Assembly: GCF_001571145.1 (NCBI RefSeq) | Contig: NZ_BCTF01000017.1 | Location: forward strand, 1-64,000 | Direction of reading: 5' to 3' | Source of the DNA: Hydrogenophaga flava NBRC 102514 | Lineage (GTDB): Bacteria > Pseudomonadota > Gammaproteobacteria > Burkholderiales > Burkholderiaceae_C | Length of the DNA stretch: 64,000 nt | Shown here: one piece after another, positions 46,127-55,629 of the stretch | Layout of the letters: each line of letters begins with the position of its first letter | How positions within the stretch are numbered: position 1 is the first letter of the stretch | Program-made: the position numbers and the translations under genes | Notes under the pieces: model-generated | What the model saw: the letters and a program-made list of their open reading frames with translations, nothing else | Databases searched by the model: none | What the model was told of the DNA's origin: nothing

Positions 46127-47185
46127 TCAGCGTACCGCCGTTTCGGCGCGGTCCTGCCGCGACACGCCGGCCGACTCGAAGCTGGCCATCTCTCGCAGGA
46201 TGGCGCAGGCGCTTATCAGCAGCGGCCATGCCAGGGCGGCGCCCGAACCTTCGCCCAGGCGCAGGCCCAGGTCCAGCAGCGGCTCGGCCTTGAGGTGCGC
46301 CAGCATCAGCGCGTGACCACGCTCGCCCGACTGGTGGGCGAACACGCAGCGTTGCAGCACGGCGGGTTGCAGCGCGCTGGCCACCAGCACGGCCGAACTG
46401 GCGATAAAGCCGTCGACCACGATCACACGCCGCTCGGCCGCGGCCTGCAGCACCGAGCCGACCATGGTGGCGATCTCGAAGCCCCCGAAAGCGGCCAGCG
46501 CGTCCAGCGGGGCTTTCGCATCCGGGTGGCGCGCCAGCACCTGGCGCAGGATGCCGATCTTGCGCTGCACCGCGGGAGCGTCCAGCCCGGTGCCCGCACC
46601 CGTGCAGTCCACGATGTCCAGCCCGGCCAGGCGGCTCATCAGCAGCGAGGCCGCCGAGGTGTTGCCGATGCCCATCTCGCCCAGCAGCAGCGCGTTGCCT
46701 GGCAGGTCCTTCACCAGGGCGGCGCCGCTGGCGATCGCGACATTGCACTGGGCGGCGCTCATCGCCGGGCCCTCCAGCGCGTCGGCGGTGCCGGGCGCCA
46801 CCTTGTTGATGACCAGGCCGGGTCGCGGCGCAAAGTCGTGCCGCACACCGCAGTCGACCACCGTGAGGCCGATGCCGTTCTGGCGGGCCAGCACGCTCAC
46901 CGCCGCGCCGCCGGCCAGGAAGTTCTCGACCATCTGCCAGGTCACATCGCTGGGATAGGCCGAGACACCGCGCGCCGCCAGACCGTGGTCACCGGCGAAC
47001 ACCACCAGTTGCGGGTTCTTGAGCTCGGGGGCCTCGCTGCCCAGGATGAGGCCGATGCGCTGCGCCAGGCGCTCGATCTGGCCCAGGGAACCGACCGGCT
47101 TGGTCTTGTTGTCCAGAAGGCGTTGCAGGCGCGCGGCCAGCTCGGCCTGGGTGATGTCGCTGACGGCGGGAAGGGCAATGGGCAT
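46127..47185 (-). CDS. cobT: Nicotinate-nucleotide:dimethylbenzimidazole phosphoribosyltransferase
   Basis: CobT makes alpha-ribazole phosphate, the lower ligand of B12. The 352-residue protein has FAGDHGLAARGVSAYPSDVT, LLGEMGIGNTSAASLLMSRL, and GFEIATMVGSVLQAAAERR. The catalytic Glu is in the C-terminal KAEPLLDLGLRLGEGSGAAL. It lies between cobQ and cobS with gaps of about three bases. Confidence 0.96.
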   Translation of the reverse strand: MPIALPAVSDITQAELAARLQRLLDNKTKPVGSLGQIERLAQRIGLILGSEAPELKNPQLVVFAGDHGLAARGVSAYPSDVTWQMVENFLAGGAAVSVLARQNGIGLTVVDCGVRHDFAPRPGLVINKVAPGTADALEGPAMSAAQCNVAIASGAALVKDLPGNALLLGEMGIGNTSAASLLMSRLAGLDIVDCTGAGTGLDAPAVQRKIGILRQVLARHPDAKAPLDALAAFGGFEIATMVGSVLQAAAERRVIVVDGFIASSAVLVASALQPAVLQRCVFAHQSGERGHALMLAHLKAEPLLDLGLRLGEGSGAALAWPLLISACAILREMASFESAGVSRQDRAETAVR

Positions 47186-47188
47186 GGT

Positions 47189-48739
47189 TCAGTCCTTGTG
47201 AATGAGGGCATCGAGCACACCGGGCTCGACATGTTGTTCAAGAAAATCGGCCAGCCCGTCGAACACGGTGTCCAGCGTCGGCACACGGGCGCCGAACAGC
47301 GCGCGCAGCACCGCCGGGTCTTCAAACAGGCCGTGCAGGTAGCAGCCCAGCACGTTGCCGGCCGCGTTCTGCCAGGCCAGGCCGGGCATCACTTCGCGCG
47401 CGATGTCGCCCTTGGCGGCCATGGCCGGGTGCTGCGCGGTCTGCCCGTGGTGGATCTCGTAGCCGGCGGTGGTGACGCCCGAGAGCGACTGCCACGCGCC
47501 ACCGAGTTCGCCAAAGGTGGCCGTCGTCCGGCGCACAGTCTTCTCGGCATCGAAGGCAGTCACCAGCGGCAGCAGGCCCAGGCCGGGTGCGTTGCCCAAA
47601 TCCATCGGTTCTATGCCGTGGGTGTCGATCAGCGCCTCACCCAGCACCTGCAGCCCGCCGCAGATGCCCAGCACAGCCCGGCCCTGTGCCGCGTGATGGG
47701 CCACGGCCTGGTCCAGCCCCTGCACGCGCAGCCAGGCCAGGTCGGCAGCGGTCGATTTGGAGCCAGGCAGCACGATCCAGTCCGCGCCCGCGCAGTCGGC
47801 CGGCGTGCGCGCCCAGACCAGGCGCACGCCCGGCACGTTCTTGAGCGGCTGGAACTCGTCGAGGTTGCTGATGCGCGGCCAGGCGATGACGGCGATGGTG
47901 GTCCATTCGGGTCTTGTCGTGGTTTCGCCGCCAGGCCGCCCCAAGGCGAAACGCGCCCCCTTGGGGGGCAGCGAGGACACGCCAGTGCCGAGCGTGGGGG
48001 TCATATCAAACACGCCGTCCTCCTCGGGCAGGCCGTGCTGCCACCACATCGGCAGCGTGGCCACCACCGGCACGCCGGTCAGGTCTAGCAACATCTGCGG
48101 CGCGGGCGCCAGCAGGCTGGCGTCACCCCGGAACTTGTTGAGCACGAAGCCTTTGATGAGTGCGCGCTCGTCCTCGGGCAGCAGCGCCCAGGTGCCGTAG
48201 AGGTGGGCAAACGCGCCACCGCGGTCGATGTCGGTCACCAGCAGGCAGCGTGCGTCGGCATGGCGCGCGACGCGCATGTTCACGATGTCGCTGGCGTGCA
48301 GGTTGATCTCCGCCGGTGAGCCTGCCCCTTCGATCACCACCACGTCGTTTTCTTCGCGCAGCGCGTCCAGCGCCGCCGTGATGTGCGGCCAGACGGTTTC
48401 GCTGCGGCCGCGCCAGGGCATGTCGCTGAGTGCGCGGTGCACCTCGCCCATCAGCACCACCTGGCTGCGCGTATCGGCCTCGGGCTTGAGCAGCAGCGGG
48501 TTCATGCGGACCTCGGGTTCTGCTTTTGCGGCAAGCGATTGAAAGTATTGGGCGGAACCGATTTCCCCCTGCCCGCCTGCGACGCCGGCTACGACCCGCG
48601 CGTTGTTGCTCATGTTCTGCGCCTTGAAGGGCGCCACCTTGAGACCCTGCCGGGCGTAGTGCCGGCACAGCGCCGTCGTCAGCCAGCTCTTGCCTGCGCC
48701 GCTGGTCGTGCCCAGCACCATCACACACACCGCGGTCAT
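47189..48739 (-). CDS. cobQ: Cobyric acid synthase, with an in-frame repeat element
   Basis: CobQ amidates four side chains of adenosylcobyrinate a,c-diamide. The 516-residue protein has the P-loop LGTTSGAGKSWLTTALCRHY, KAQNMSNNARVV, VTDIDRGGAFAHLYGTW, and a class I glutaminase-like domain with ILGICGGLQVLGEAL. The sequence TLGTGVSSLPPKGARFALG then RPGGETTTR, between the two domains, is encoded by the dispersed repeat (47921-48000), so this copy carries an in-frame insertion of about 27 residues. Other conserved segments are intact, so the enzyme is probably active. Confidence 0.93.
   Translation of the reverse strand: MTAVCVMVLGTTSGAGKSWLTTALCRHYARQGLKVAPFKAQNMSNNARVVAGVAGGQGEIGSAQYFQSLAAKAEPEVRMNPLLLKPEADTRSQVVLMGEVHRALSDMPWRGRSETVWPHITAALDALREENDVVVIEGAGSPAEINLHASDIVNMRVARHADARCLLVTDIDRGGAFAHLYGTWALLPEDERALIKGFVLNKFRGDASLLAPAPQMLLDLTGVPVVATLPMWWQHGLPEEDGVFDMTPTLGTGVSSLPPKGARFALGRPGGETTTRPEWTTIAVIAWPRISNLDEFQPLKNVPGVRLVWARTPADCAGADWIVLPGSKSTAADLAWLRVQGLDQAVAHHAAQGRAVLGICGGLQVLGEALIDTHGIEPMDLGNAPGLGLLPLVTAFDAEKTVRRTTATFGELGGAWQSLSGVTTAGYEIHHGQTAQHPAMAAKGDIAREVMPGLAWQNAAGNVLGCYLHGLFEDPAVLRALFGARVPTLDTVFDGLADFLEQHVEPGVLDALIHKD
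47921..48000 (-). repeat. Dispersed palindrome-rich repeat, copy inside cobQ
   Basis: Read on the minus strand this 80-base copy starts CCCCCACGCTC, contains CCCCCCAAGGGGGCGCGTTT and CGCCTTGGGGC, and ends GGCGGCGAAACC. It aligns to 36958-37036 over its whole length; most differences are in the first 30 bases. It stays in frame within cobQ, adding a linker of small and basic residues. Confidence 0.85.
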
Positions 48740-49728
48740 CGCGCTGCCTCCAGGTTCAGGTTGTCGAGCACCGCGTCCAGGGCAGCCAGCGCCTCGGGCA
48801 GCTGTGCGCTCAGGCGCCACCAGCCCGGTAGACCGAACGAGGTGGCATCGCGCAGCTTGATGCCCTGCGCGCGCAGGGCCGCACCGTCCAGTGGCTGCGG
48901 CGGCTTCGCGCACAGGAAGGCCGTGTCGCTGGGTGCGCAGGTCCAGCCGCGGCGCTCCAGCGCCGCCCGCAGCGCCATGGCCCAGGTGGCCAGAACCTCG
49001 CGGCTGTCGGCCACCCAGCGCTGCACGCCGGGCTGCGCCCAGGCCATCAGCAGGGCCTCGCCGTGCGCGCCGATGGGCCAGGAGGCGGCCAGCGCATCCA
49101 GCGCCTCCACATCGGCCCGGGCGCCCAGCGGTGCCACCGCGTAGGCCGCGCGCACGCCCGTCATGCCTAGGGCCTTGTTGGGCGACCAGAGCTGCCAGAC
49201 GCGGTCGAGCTGTGCAACATCCAGCGCACTTTCGCCCTGCAGCCGCAGCGGTGCGTAGGCCCGGTCCAGCAGCACCGTGCGCGGCGTGTGGTCCAGAAGC
49301 ACCCGCACCACCTCGGCCGACTCGCCCTGCCCCAGCGGGCTGCCGGGGTCGCAGAGCCAGGCCAGCGGGGCCTGCCCAGGATCGTTCACCCGTTCCAGCC
49401 CCCAGGCCGACGCCGCGTGGGCGTAGTCGCCGTAGGCGTGGGGCGGGGTCCAGAAACGCCGGTCGCCCGCGCGCCAGCGCCAGGCCGTCAGGCGCTGGAT
49501 GCATTCGCTGGCGCTGGCGGCCAGCAGCACGCGCCACGGCGCCACACCGTGCAGGTCCGCCAGCGCGGCGCGCAGCCGGGTGTAGGCCGGGTCGGGGTAG
49601 TGCGCGGCATCCGCGCGTTGCACCGCCTGCAGCGCCATCGGACACGGCCCGCAGGCGTTGGCGTTGCTGGAAAAGTCCCAGCGCGCGACGCCCTGGGCGT
49701 CCGGCCCACCGTGGACGCGCGCCGTCAT
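48736..49728 (-). CDS. cobD: Threonine-phosphate decarboxylase-type PLP enzyme of B12 synthesis
   Basis: The enzyme provides (R)-1-aminopropan-2-ol phosphate for the nucleotide loop. The 330-residue fold-type I PLP protein has FSSNANACGPCP near the N-terminus, YPDPAYTRLRAALADLHGV, and the PLP lysine in QLWSPNKALGMTGVRAAYAV. It is cobD in Salmonella naming and cobC in Pseudomonas naming. It overlaps cobQ and cbiB by four bases each. Confidence 0.9.
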   Translation of the reverse strand: MTARVHGGPDAQGVARWDFSSNANACGPCPMALQAVQRADAAHYPDPAYTRLRAALADLHGVAPWRVLLAASASECIQRLTAWRWRAGDRRFWTPPHAYGDYAHAASAWGLERVNDPGQAPLAWLCDPGSPLGQGESAEVVRVLLDHTPRTVLLDRAYAPLRLQGESALDVAQLDRVWQLWSPNKALGMTGVRAAYAVAPLGARADVEALDALAASWPIGAHGEALLMAWAQPGVQRWVADSREVLATWAMALRAALERRGWTCAPSDTAFLCAKPPQPLDGAALRAQGIKLRDATSFGLPGWWRLSAQLPEALAALDAVLDNLNLEAAR

Positions 49729-50699
49729 GGCCGGCCCCCGAGCGACAGCGCCAACACCCCACCCGCCAGCAGCGCCAGCACCGCCACCACCTGGCCACAG
49801 CGCCGCAGCGCGAGCGCCGTGTCGGTGGCCCGCGGCGCCCTGCCCTGGCCGTTGAGTTGATACACACCGGGTTTGCCCAGCCGGATGCCCAGCCCTACGG
49901 CCAGCGCGCCCATGGGCCAGCCACCGTTGGGCGACGGCGTGAGACCGGCGTTGGCCACCATGGCCGCCCAGCCGCGGCCCACGGTCGGCAGCGCGATCAG
50001 CAGCGCCGTGAGGCGCGCCGGCAGCCAGGACAGCGCGTCGTCCACCCGCGCGGCCCACTTGCCGGCCCAGGTCCAGTCGCGGCCAGCGCGTTCGCCCCGG
50101 TAGCCCCACATGGCGTCGGCGGTGTTGGCAAAGCGGTAGAGAGCGGCGCCGGGCAGGCCCGCGACGGCGAACCAGAAAATGGGTGCGACCACCGAGTCGT
50201 TGAGGTTCTCCGCCAGCGTGGACAACGCGGCCTCGCGCACCTGGGTCTCGCTGAGCGCCGTCACATCGCGGCTCACCAGCCAGCCCACGCGCTGGCGCCC
50301 GGCGGCGAGCGAATCAGCCAGCGCACGCTCCACCGCCCGCACCTCATCGCGCAGCATGCGCCAGGACAGCATGGGTTTGAGCAGCGCGCCCAGCAGCGCG
50401 ATCTGTGCCAGCGGATGCAAATCCTGCACCGCCATCACGGCGGCGAACGCCACGGCCACCACCAGCGCCGCACCAGCACACCAGCCCAGCGCACCGCCCC
50501 AGAACTCCACCATCGGCCGCGCCGGGGCACCGGCCGCCCGCGACACCCGCCGCCCGACCGCACCCAGGTACCGTCCCATCGCCACCACCGGGTGCAGCCG
50601 CACCGGCGGTTCGCCGAACAACCGGTCCAGCAAGAGCGCGACCAGCACCGCTCCGGCCAGCACGGCGGCGTCTGGGGTGGGCAGGCCGATGAAGTCCAT
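49725..50699 (-). CDS. cbiB: Adenosylcobinamide-phosphate synthase CbiB/CobD
   Basis: CbiB attaches aminopropanol or its phosphate to cobyric acid. The 324-residue membrane protein has LLLDRLFGEPPVRLHPVVAM, a family signature, and LSTLAENLNDSVVAPIFWFA, followed by several helices. ATG 50699 is preferred; a GTG lies one codon upstream. It lies 12 bases downstream of bioB. Confidence 0.93.
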   Translation of the reverse strand: MDFIGLPTPDAAVLAGAVLVALLLDRLFGEPPVRLHPVVAMGRYLGAVGRRVSRAAGAPARPMVEFWGGALGWCAGAALVVAVAFAAVMAVQDLHPLAQIALLGALLKPMLSWRMLRDEVRAVERALADSLAAGRQRVGWLVSRDVTALSETQVREAALSTLAENLNDSVVAPIFWFAVAGLPGAALYRFANTADAMWGYRGERAGRDWTWAGKWAARVDDALSWLPARLTALLIALPTVGRGWAAMVANAGLTPSPNGGWPMGALAVGLGIRLGKPGVYQLNGQGRAPRATDTALALRRCGQVVAVLALLAGGVLALSLGGRP

Positions 50700-50711
50700 C
50701 ACAAGATCAGA

Positions 50712-51719
50712 TCAGGCGTGCGCCCGGGTCGTGTGCATGCCCATGCGCTTGAGCAGATCCTGGTCAGCCTCCACGTCGGCGTTGCCGGTCACCAGCAGCT
50801 TGTCACCGTAGAAGATGGAGTTGGCACCCGCCAGGAAGCACAGCACCTGGGTCGACTCGGCCATCTGCCGGCGCCCGGCCGACAGGCGCACCTTGGCCTT
50901 GGGCATGGTGATGCGGGCCACGGCCACGGCGCGCACGAATTCGAGCGGGTCGAGATCGGGCTCGTCGGCCAGCGGCGTGCCCGGCACCTTGACCAGGTGG
51001 TTGATGGGCACCGACTCCGGATACGGCGCCAGGTTGGCCAGCTGCGCGATCAGCCCCGCGCGGCCGGCGCGCGATTCGCCCATGCCCACGATGCCGCCGC
51101 TGCAGACGTGGATGCCCGCCTCGCGCACGTGGCCCAGCGTGTCCAGGCGGTCCTGGTAGTCGCGCGTGCTGATGATGTCGCCGTACAGCTCGGGCGCGGT
51201 GTCCAGGTTGTGGTTGTAGTAGTCCAGCCCGGCGCCCTTGAGGCGCTGCGCTTGCTGCTCCGTCAGCATGCCCAGGGTGCAGCAGGCCTCCAGGCCCTCG
51301 TCCTTGACCACGCGCACCAGTTCCTCGACCTTCTCCAGGTCGCGGTCGTTGGGCGCGCGCCAGGCCGCGCCCATGCAGAAGCGCGAAGCGCCGGCCGCCT
51401 TGGCACCCAGCACGGCTTCGCGCACGTCCTCGGCGGTCATCATCTTGCTGGCTTCCACGCCGGTTTCATGGTGGACCGACTGCGGGCAGTAGCCGCAGTC
51501 CTCGGGGCAGCCACCGGTCTTGATCGACAGCAGCGTCGCCAGCTCCATGTGCGTCGAGTCGTGGTGCTCGCGGTGCACGGTCTGAGCGCGGTGCATCAGT
51601 TCGGGCAGCGGCAGGTCCAGCAGGGCCTGCACGTCGGCCACGGACCAGCGCTCCCCGGTCACGGGGGCCGGCTTGGCGGGGCGGTGCAGGGTCACAGGGG
51701 CTTCAGCGATGTGATTCAT
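50712..51719 (-). CDS. bioB: Biotin synthase
   Basis: BioB inserts sulfur into dethiobiotin in a radical-SAM reaction. The 335-residue protein has the radical-SAM cysteines in [13 protein letters not shown] (CX3CX2C), [18 protein letters not shown], and [39 protein letters not shown] is also present. It is embedded in the B12 operon between cobO and cbiB with small gaps, so it should be co-regulated with cobalamin genes. No other biotin gene is in the window. Confidence 0.96.
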   Translation of the reverse strand: MNHIAEAPVTLHRPAKPAPVTGERWSVADVQALLDLPLPELMHRAQTVHREHHDSTHMELATLLSIKTGGCPEDCGYCPQSVHHETGVEASKMMTAEDVREAVLGAKAAGASRFCMGAAWRAPNDRDLEKVEELVRVVKDEGLEACCTLGMLTEQQAQRLKGAGLDYYNHNLDTAPELYGDIISTRDYQDRLDTLGHVREAGIHVCSGGIVGMGESRAGRAGLIAQLANLAPYPESVPINHLVKVPGTPLADEPDLDPLEFVRAVAVARITMPKAKVRLSAGRRQMAESTQVLCFLAGANSIFYGDKLLVTGNADVEADQDLLKRMGMHTTRAHA

Positions 51720-51734
51720 GGGGGTCTCCAGGGG

Positions 51735-52304
51735 TCAATCCTCAATACCGCGCTGCGCAGGGATGCCGGCGTTGAACGCGTGCTTGATTTTGGTCATTTC
51801 TGTCACGGTGTCGGCCAGCTCGATGATCTCGGGCGGGCAGCGGCGGCCGGTCAGGCAGACGTGCACATGGCTGGGCCGCTCGCGCAGGGTCTGCAGCACG
51901 CCGTCCAGCGGCAGCCAGCCGTAGATCAGCGGGTAGGTGATCTCGTCCAGCACGACCAGGAAGTGCTCGCCACCCAGGATGGTGGCACGCGCCTTCTCCC
52001 AGCCGTCGCGCGCCAGCTGGGCCGAGTGCTCCAGGTCCTGGCTCTTCCAGCTGAAGCCGTCGCCCAGGCCTTCGATCGGGATGCCGATTTGTTCGAACAT
52101 GCGGTGCTCGCCGAAGCGCGCGCTCGGCACCTTCATGAACTGGTAGATCTTGACGGCCTTGCCGCGGCCATGGGCGCGCAGTGCCAGGCCGAAGGCGGCC
52201 GTGCTCTTGCCCTTGCCATCGCCGGTGTTGACGATCACGATGCCGCGGCGTTCGCCCTCGGCCTTCTCGTAGGGCTTTTCGCTCGGCGGGGTTTCAATCT
52301 GCAT
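51735..52304 (-). CDS. cobO: Cob(I)yrinic acid a,c-diamide adenosyltransferase
   Basis: The enzyme adds the adenosyl ligand to corrinoids using ATP. The 189-residue protein has the P-loop [34 protein letters not shown] and the [20 protein letters not shown] motif of the CobA/BtuR family. The N-terminal extension ([20 protein letters not shown]) is usual. It overlaps the btuD end by eleven bases. Confidence 0.95.
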   Translation of the reverse strand: MQIETPPSEKPYEKAEGERRGIVIVNTGDGKGKSTAAFGLALRAHGRGKAVKIYQFMKVPSARFGEHRMFEQIGIPIEGLGDGFSWKSQDLEHSAQLARDGWEKARATILGGEHFLVVLDEITYPLIYGWLPLDGVLQTLRERPSHVHVCLTGRRCPPEIIELADTVTEMTKIKHAFNAGIPAQRGIED

Positions 52305-53088
52305 GGTGTGAAGTCCTCAAGGGGGTGATCCGCGGCAGCGCCACCCACTGCCCCTGCAGTGCGTGCACCTCGATGCGGTGGTCAAAAACAGCTTCCAGCG
52401 CGCGGTGCGTGGCGACGTCGGCACACGGCCCCTGGTGCGTGACGCGGCCTTGCGCCATCACCACCAGCTCGTCGGCGTGCAGCGCCATGGCCACCTCGTG
52501 CAGCACGCTCACCACCGTCCTGCCTTCGCGCGCCAGCGCCTGCACCAGTTCCAGCCAGTCAGCCTGGTGCGGCGGGTCCAGGTTGGCCAGGGGTTCGTCC
52601 ATCAGCAGCACCTGCGCCTCCACCGCCAGGGCGCGCGCCAGCAGCACGCGCTGGCGCTCGCCGCCCGAGAGCTGGCCCAGCGAGCGGGCGCGCCAGTCCC
52701 AGGCCTGGGTGGCACGCAGCGCCCGTTCCACGGCAGCGCGGTCTTGTGCGCTGGGCGGGCTGAGCCAGGCCTGGTGCGGCAGGCGGCCGAGCATGGCCAC
52801 GTCCCACACCGTCAGGTCGTCGGCGCTGGCCTCGTTCTGCCCCAGCCACGACAGCTGCTGCGCGCGCTGGCGCTGCGGCCAGTCGGCCAGCGGCCGGCCC
52901 AGCAGCGCCACTGCACCGCTGTGCGGCAGAAGGCCGGCCAGACACCGCAACAGCGTGGACTTGCCCGCGCCGTTGGGGCCGACGATGCTGGTCCAACGCC
53001 CCTGCGGCAGGTTCAGCGAGATGCGGTGCAGGATCGGCTCGTCGCCCAGGCGGGCGCTCAGGTCGCAGGTCTGGATGGCAAGGCTCAC
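52294..53088 (-). CDS. btuD: Corrinoid ABC transporter ATP-binding protein
   Basis: The 264-residue ATPase has Walker [18 protein letters not shown], the signature [18 protein letters not shown], Walker [13 protein letters not shown] and the H-loop [11 protein letters not shown]. It starts at a GTG (53088) with GGAGG seven bases upstream and overlaps the btuC stop (GTGA). Context makes it the B12-uptake ATPase of the FecE/BtuD type. Confidence 0.92.
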   Translation of the reverse strand: MSLAIQTCDLSARLGDEPILHRISLNLPQGRWTSIVGPNGAGKSTLLRCLAGLLPHSGAVALLGRPLADWPQRQRAQQLSWLGQNEASADDLTVWDVAMLGRLPHQAWLSPPSAQDRAAVERALRATQAWDWRARSLGQLSGGERQRVLLARALAVEAQVLLMDEPLANLDPPHQADWLELVQALAREGRTVVSVLHEVAMALHADELVVMAQGRVTHQGPCADVATHRALEAVFDHRIEVHALQGQWVALPRITPLRTSHHAD

Positions 53089-54164
53089 AGCCCACCTCCT
53101 CGCGAGATGCGCGTGTTGCGCTGCATCAGCCACAGCAGGTAACCACCACCCAGCACCGCAGTGAGCACGCCCACCGGCAGCTCCTGCGGCGCGATCAGCC
53201 AGCGCGCCAGCGTGTCGGCCGCCATCAGCAGCGCGCCGCCCATGCAGCTGGCCAGCAGCATCAGGCGGGCGCTGGTGGTCTTGACCAGCGAGCGCACCAG
53301 GTGCGGCGCGGCCAGGCCCACAAACGCAATCAGCCCGGTCTGCGCCACGGCGGTGCCGGTGGCCAGGGCCAGCACAGCCACCAGCGCGGCGCGCATGGGC
53401 CCCAGCGGCAGGCCCAGGCTGCGCGCGGTGGCGTCGCCCAGGCTCAGGCCGTCGAGCACACGCGCCAGCAGCCAGGCCGCCAGCGTGCACAGCACCCATA
53501 CACCGGCCATCAGCACGCAGGCGGTCCAGCCCACGAAGCTGGTCGAGCCGAGCATGAAGGCCTGCATGGCCTGCAGCGATTCGGGCGAGAACAGCAGCAC
53601 CAGGTGCGTCATGGCGCCCAGCACCACGCCCACCACCACACCGGCCAGCAGCAGGCGCAGCGTGTGCTGCACACCGCGCGAGAGCACCAGGGTGATCAGC
53701 ACCGCCAGCACCGCACCACAGAAGGCCGCACCGGTCAGGCCCAGGCGCACCAGCGCACTGCTGGAGAACACGCTGACCGCCACGCCACCGTTCATCATGC
53801 TGCCGCCCAGCATGCCGGCGCCGCCGCCCATGGCCGCGAGTGCCAGCGCCACACCGAGCGACGCACCCGAGGCGCTGCCGAGCAGGAAGGGGTCGGCCAG
53901 CGGGTTGCGGAACAGGCCCTGCGCCACCGCGCCGGCCAGGCCCAGCAATGCGCCTGCGGCCCAGGCCCCCAGGGTGCGCGGCAGGCGGATCTCCCACACG
54001 ATCTGCTGCGCCATGGCGGTGGCGGCCGGGTCGGCCTGCGGGTCCAGCAGCGGGCCAACCAGGTTCTCGAAACCCGCACTTCCGACGCATACGCCCAGCA
54101 CGGCCAAACCGATGGCCGCCGCCAGCAAGGCAACGACGAGCCAGGACGCCCGGCGAGCGTTCAC
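53085..54164 (-). CDS. btuC: Corrinoid ABC transporter permease
   Basis: The 359-residue protein is very hydrophobic (about ten helices) and matches the FecCD/BtuC family. It has IRLPRTLGAWAAGALLGLAG, NPLADPFLLGSASGASLGVA, and GLIAFVGLAAPHLVRSLV near the end. The start is GTG 54164 within the btuF stop. Spacing on both sides is a 4-base overlap, so this is a tightly coupled transporter unit. Confidence 0.92.
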   Translation of the reverse strand: MNARRASWLVVALLAAAIGLAVLGVCVGSAGFENLVGPLLDPQADPAATAMAQQIVWEIRLPRTLGAWAAGALLGLAGAVAQGLFRNPLADPFLLGSASGASLGVALALAAMGGGAGMLGGSMMNGGVAVSVFSSSALVRLGLTGAAFCGAVLAVLITLVLSRGVQHTLRLLLAGVVVGVVLGAMTHLVLLFSPESLQAMQAFMLGSTSFVGWTACVLMAGVWVLCTLAAWLLARVLDGLSLGDATARSLGLPLGPMRAALVAVLALATGTAVAQTGLIAFVGLAAPHLVRSLVKTTSARLMLLASCMGGALLMAADTLARWLIAPQELPVGVLTAVLGGGYLLWLMQRNTRISRGGGL

Positions 54165-55057
54165 GAACGCGCCCCCGCTTTCTTCGCCGCCTTGTCGGCC
54201 AGGCAACGCGCCATCAGCCGCGCGCCCTCGGCCATGCGCGGCCCGGGGCGCACCAGGGTGTCGGACTCGTCGGTGGTGAACACGCACAGGCGCTGCTCGC
54301 GCATCGCGCGCATGGTCATCCAGCCCGGGCGCTGGGCCATGCCGTCCACGCTGCGCTGGCCGATCATGATCAGGTCCGGGTCGGCGCGCACGATGTACTC
54401 GGGGTTGAGCTTGGGGAACGGACCGAGCGAGGCCGGCACGATGTTCTTCGCGCCCAGGCGTGTGAGCGTCTCGCCGATGAAGGAGCTCTCACCCGCCGCG
54501 TACGGACCGGGGTTGACCTCGAAATACACCCGCGTGCCGCGCGCACCGGCCGGCAACGACTGGGCCGCGGCCATCACCGCGGCGTCGATGGCGCGCCAGA
54601 TGCGCTGCGCGTCGGGCACCTCCAGCAGCTGGCCGATCTTGAGCATCACCCGCTGCACGTCGGCGTGGGTCTTGGGCTCCAGGGCCACCACCTTGATGCC
54701 CAGCGCGCGCAGGCGATCCCCGGCGCGGGACGATGTGGCCATCAGCACCACGTCGGGCCGCAGCGCCACGATCATCTCGATGTTCGGGTCCAGCCCGCCG
54801 CCCACCTGGGGCAGCTTCGTCAGGCTGGCGGGGAACGTGGAATAGCGGTCCACGCCCACCAGCCGCTGGCACTGGCCCAGCTCGCACACCGTCTCGGCCA
54901 GCGAAGGCAGCAGGCTCACGATGCGCTGCGGCGAGCGCTCGAAAGTCACCACCACGCCGTTGTCGTCGGTGATCTGCAAAGCCGCCTGTGCGGAGCCGCA
55001 GACCAGGGCCATCATGGTCCCCAGCAGCGCGAGCCATGCGTTGCGCATCCGGTTCAT
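54161..55057 (-). CDS. btuF: Corrinoid-binding periplasmic protein BtuF
   Basis: The 298-residue substrate-binding protein has a signal peptide (AWLALLGTMMALVCGSAQA) and the helical-backbone fold of class III binding proteins: QRIVSLLPSLAETVCELGQC, LVGVDRYSTFP, LDPNIEMIVALRPDVVLMAT. The context with btuC and btuD assigns corrinoid uptake. A second BtuF-like gene without a signal peptide lies two genes upstream. Confidence 0.92.
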   Translation of the reverse strand: MNRMRNAWLALLGTMMALVCGSAQAALQITDDNGVVVTFERSPQRIVSLLPSLAETVCELGQCQRLVGVDRYSTFPASLTKLPQVGGGLDPNIEMIVALRPDVVLMATSSRAGDRLRALGIKVVALEPKTHADVQRVMLKIGQLLEVPDAQRIWRAIDAAVMAAAQSLPAGARGTRVYFEVNPGPYAAGESSFIGETLTRLGAKNIVPASLGPFPKLNPEYIVRADPDLIMIGQRSVDGMAQRPGWMTMRAMREQRLCVFTTDESDTLVRPGPRMAEGARLMARCLADKAAKKAGARS

Positions 55058-55629
55058 GTCCTGTCCTTCAAAGTCAGCGGCAGCCCCGCCGCCATGAGCG
55101 TCACGCGCCAGCAGGCTGCGGCCACCTGCTGGTTCAGCCGGCCCAGCGCGTCCACAAACGCGCGCACCTCGCGCCCCATCGGAATCACACCCAGCCCGAT
55201 CTCGTTGCCCACCAGCACCACGGAGCCGGGCGCTGCGGCAATGGCCGCGCACAGGTCCTCGCCCGCCGCCATCACAGCCGCTTCGGGGAGCGCCTGCGCC
55301 GGGTCGGCAGGCATCATCAGGTTGGTCAGCCACAGCGTCAGGCAGTCGACCACGATCAGCGTGTGGGCGCTGCTGTTCCGACGCAGCGCACCGGCCAGCG
55401 CCAGCGGCTCCTCCACCGTCGCCATGCCCGGCACCCGCTGCGCACGGTCGGCCTGGTGGCGGGCGATGCGCTCGCGCATCTCCTCGTCCCAGGCCTGGCC
55501 TGTGGCGATCATCACCGCGCGGTGCGCGGGCGACGCGTCCAGCCACTGCCGCGCGAGCATCTCGGCGCGGCGCGACTTGCCGCTGCGCTGGCCACCCAGG
55601 ATGAACGTGCTGCGCACCACATCAACCAT
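55054..55629 (-). CDS. cobU: Adenosylcobinamide kinase / guanylyltransferase
   Basis: CobU phosphorylates adenosylcobinamide and adds GMP. The 191-residue protein has the P-loop TFILGGQRSGKSRRAE, ATGQAWDEEMRERIARHQAD, the CLTLWLTNLM segment and VLVGNEIGLGVIPMGREVRA. Its start lies eight bases inside the end of the upstream gene, and it overlaps btuF by four bases. Confidence 0.95.
   Translation of the reverse strand: MVDVVRSTFILGGQRSGKSRRAEMLARQWLDASPAHRAVMIATGQAWDEEMRERIARHQADRAQRVPGMATVEEPLALAGALRRNSSAHTLIVVDCLTLWLTNLMMPADPAQALPEAAVMAAGEDLCAAIAAAPGSVVLVGNEIGLGVIPMGREVRAFVDALGRLNQQVAAACWRVTLMAAGLPLTLKDRT

Noticed and set aside
48891-52328. 1145-codon plus-strand frame across the B12 operon
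   Set aside because: It spans four well-supported minus-strand genes, is Ala/Arg/Pro-rich and has no ribosome site.
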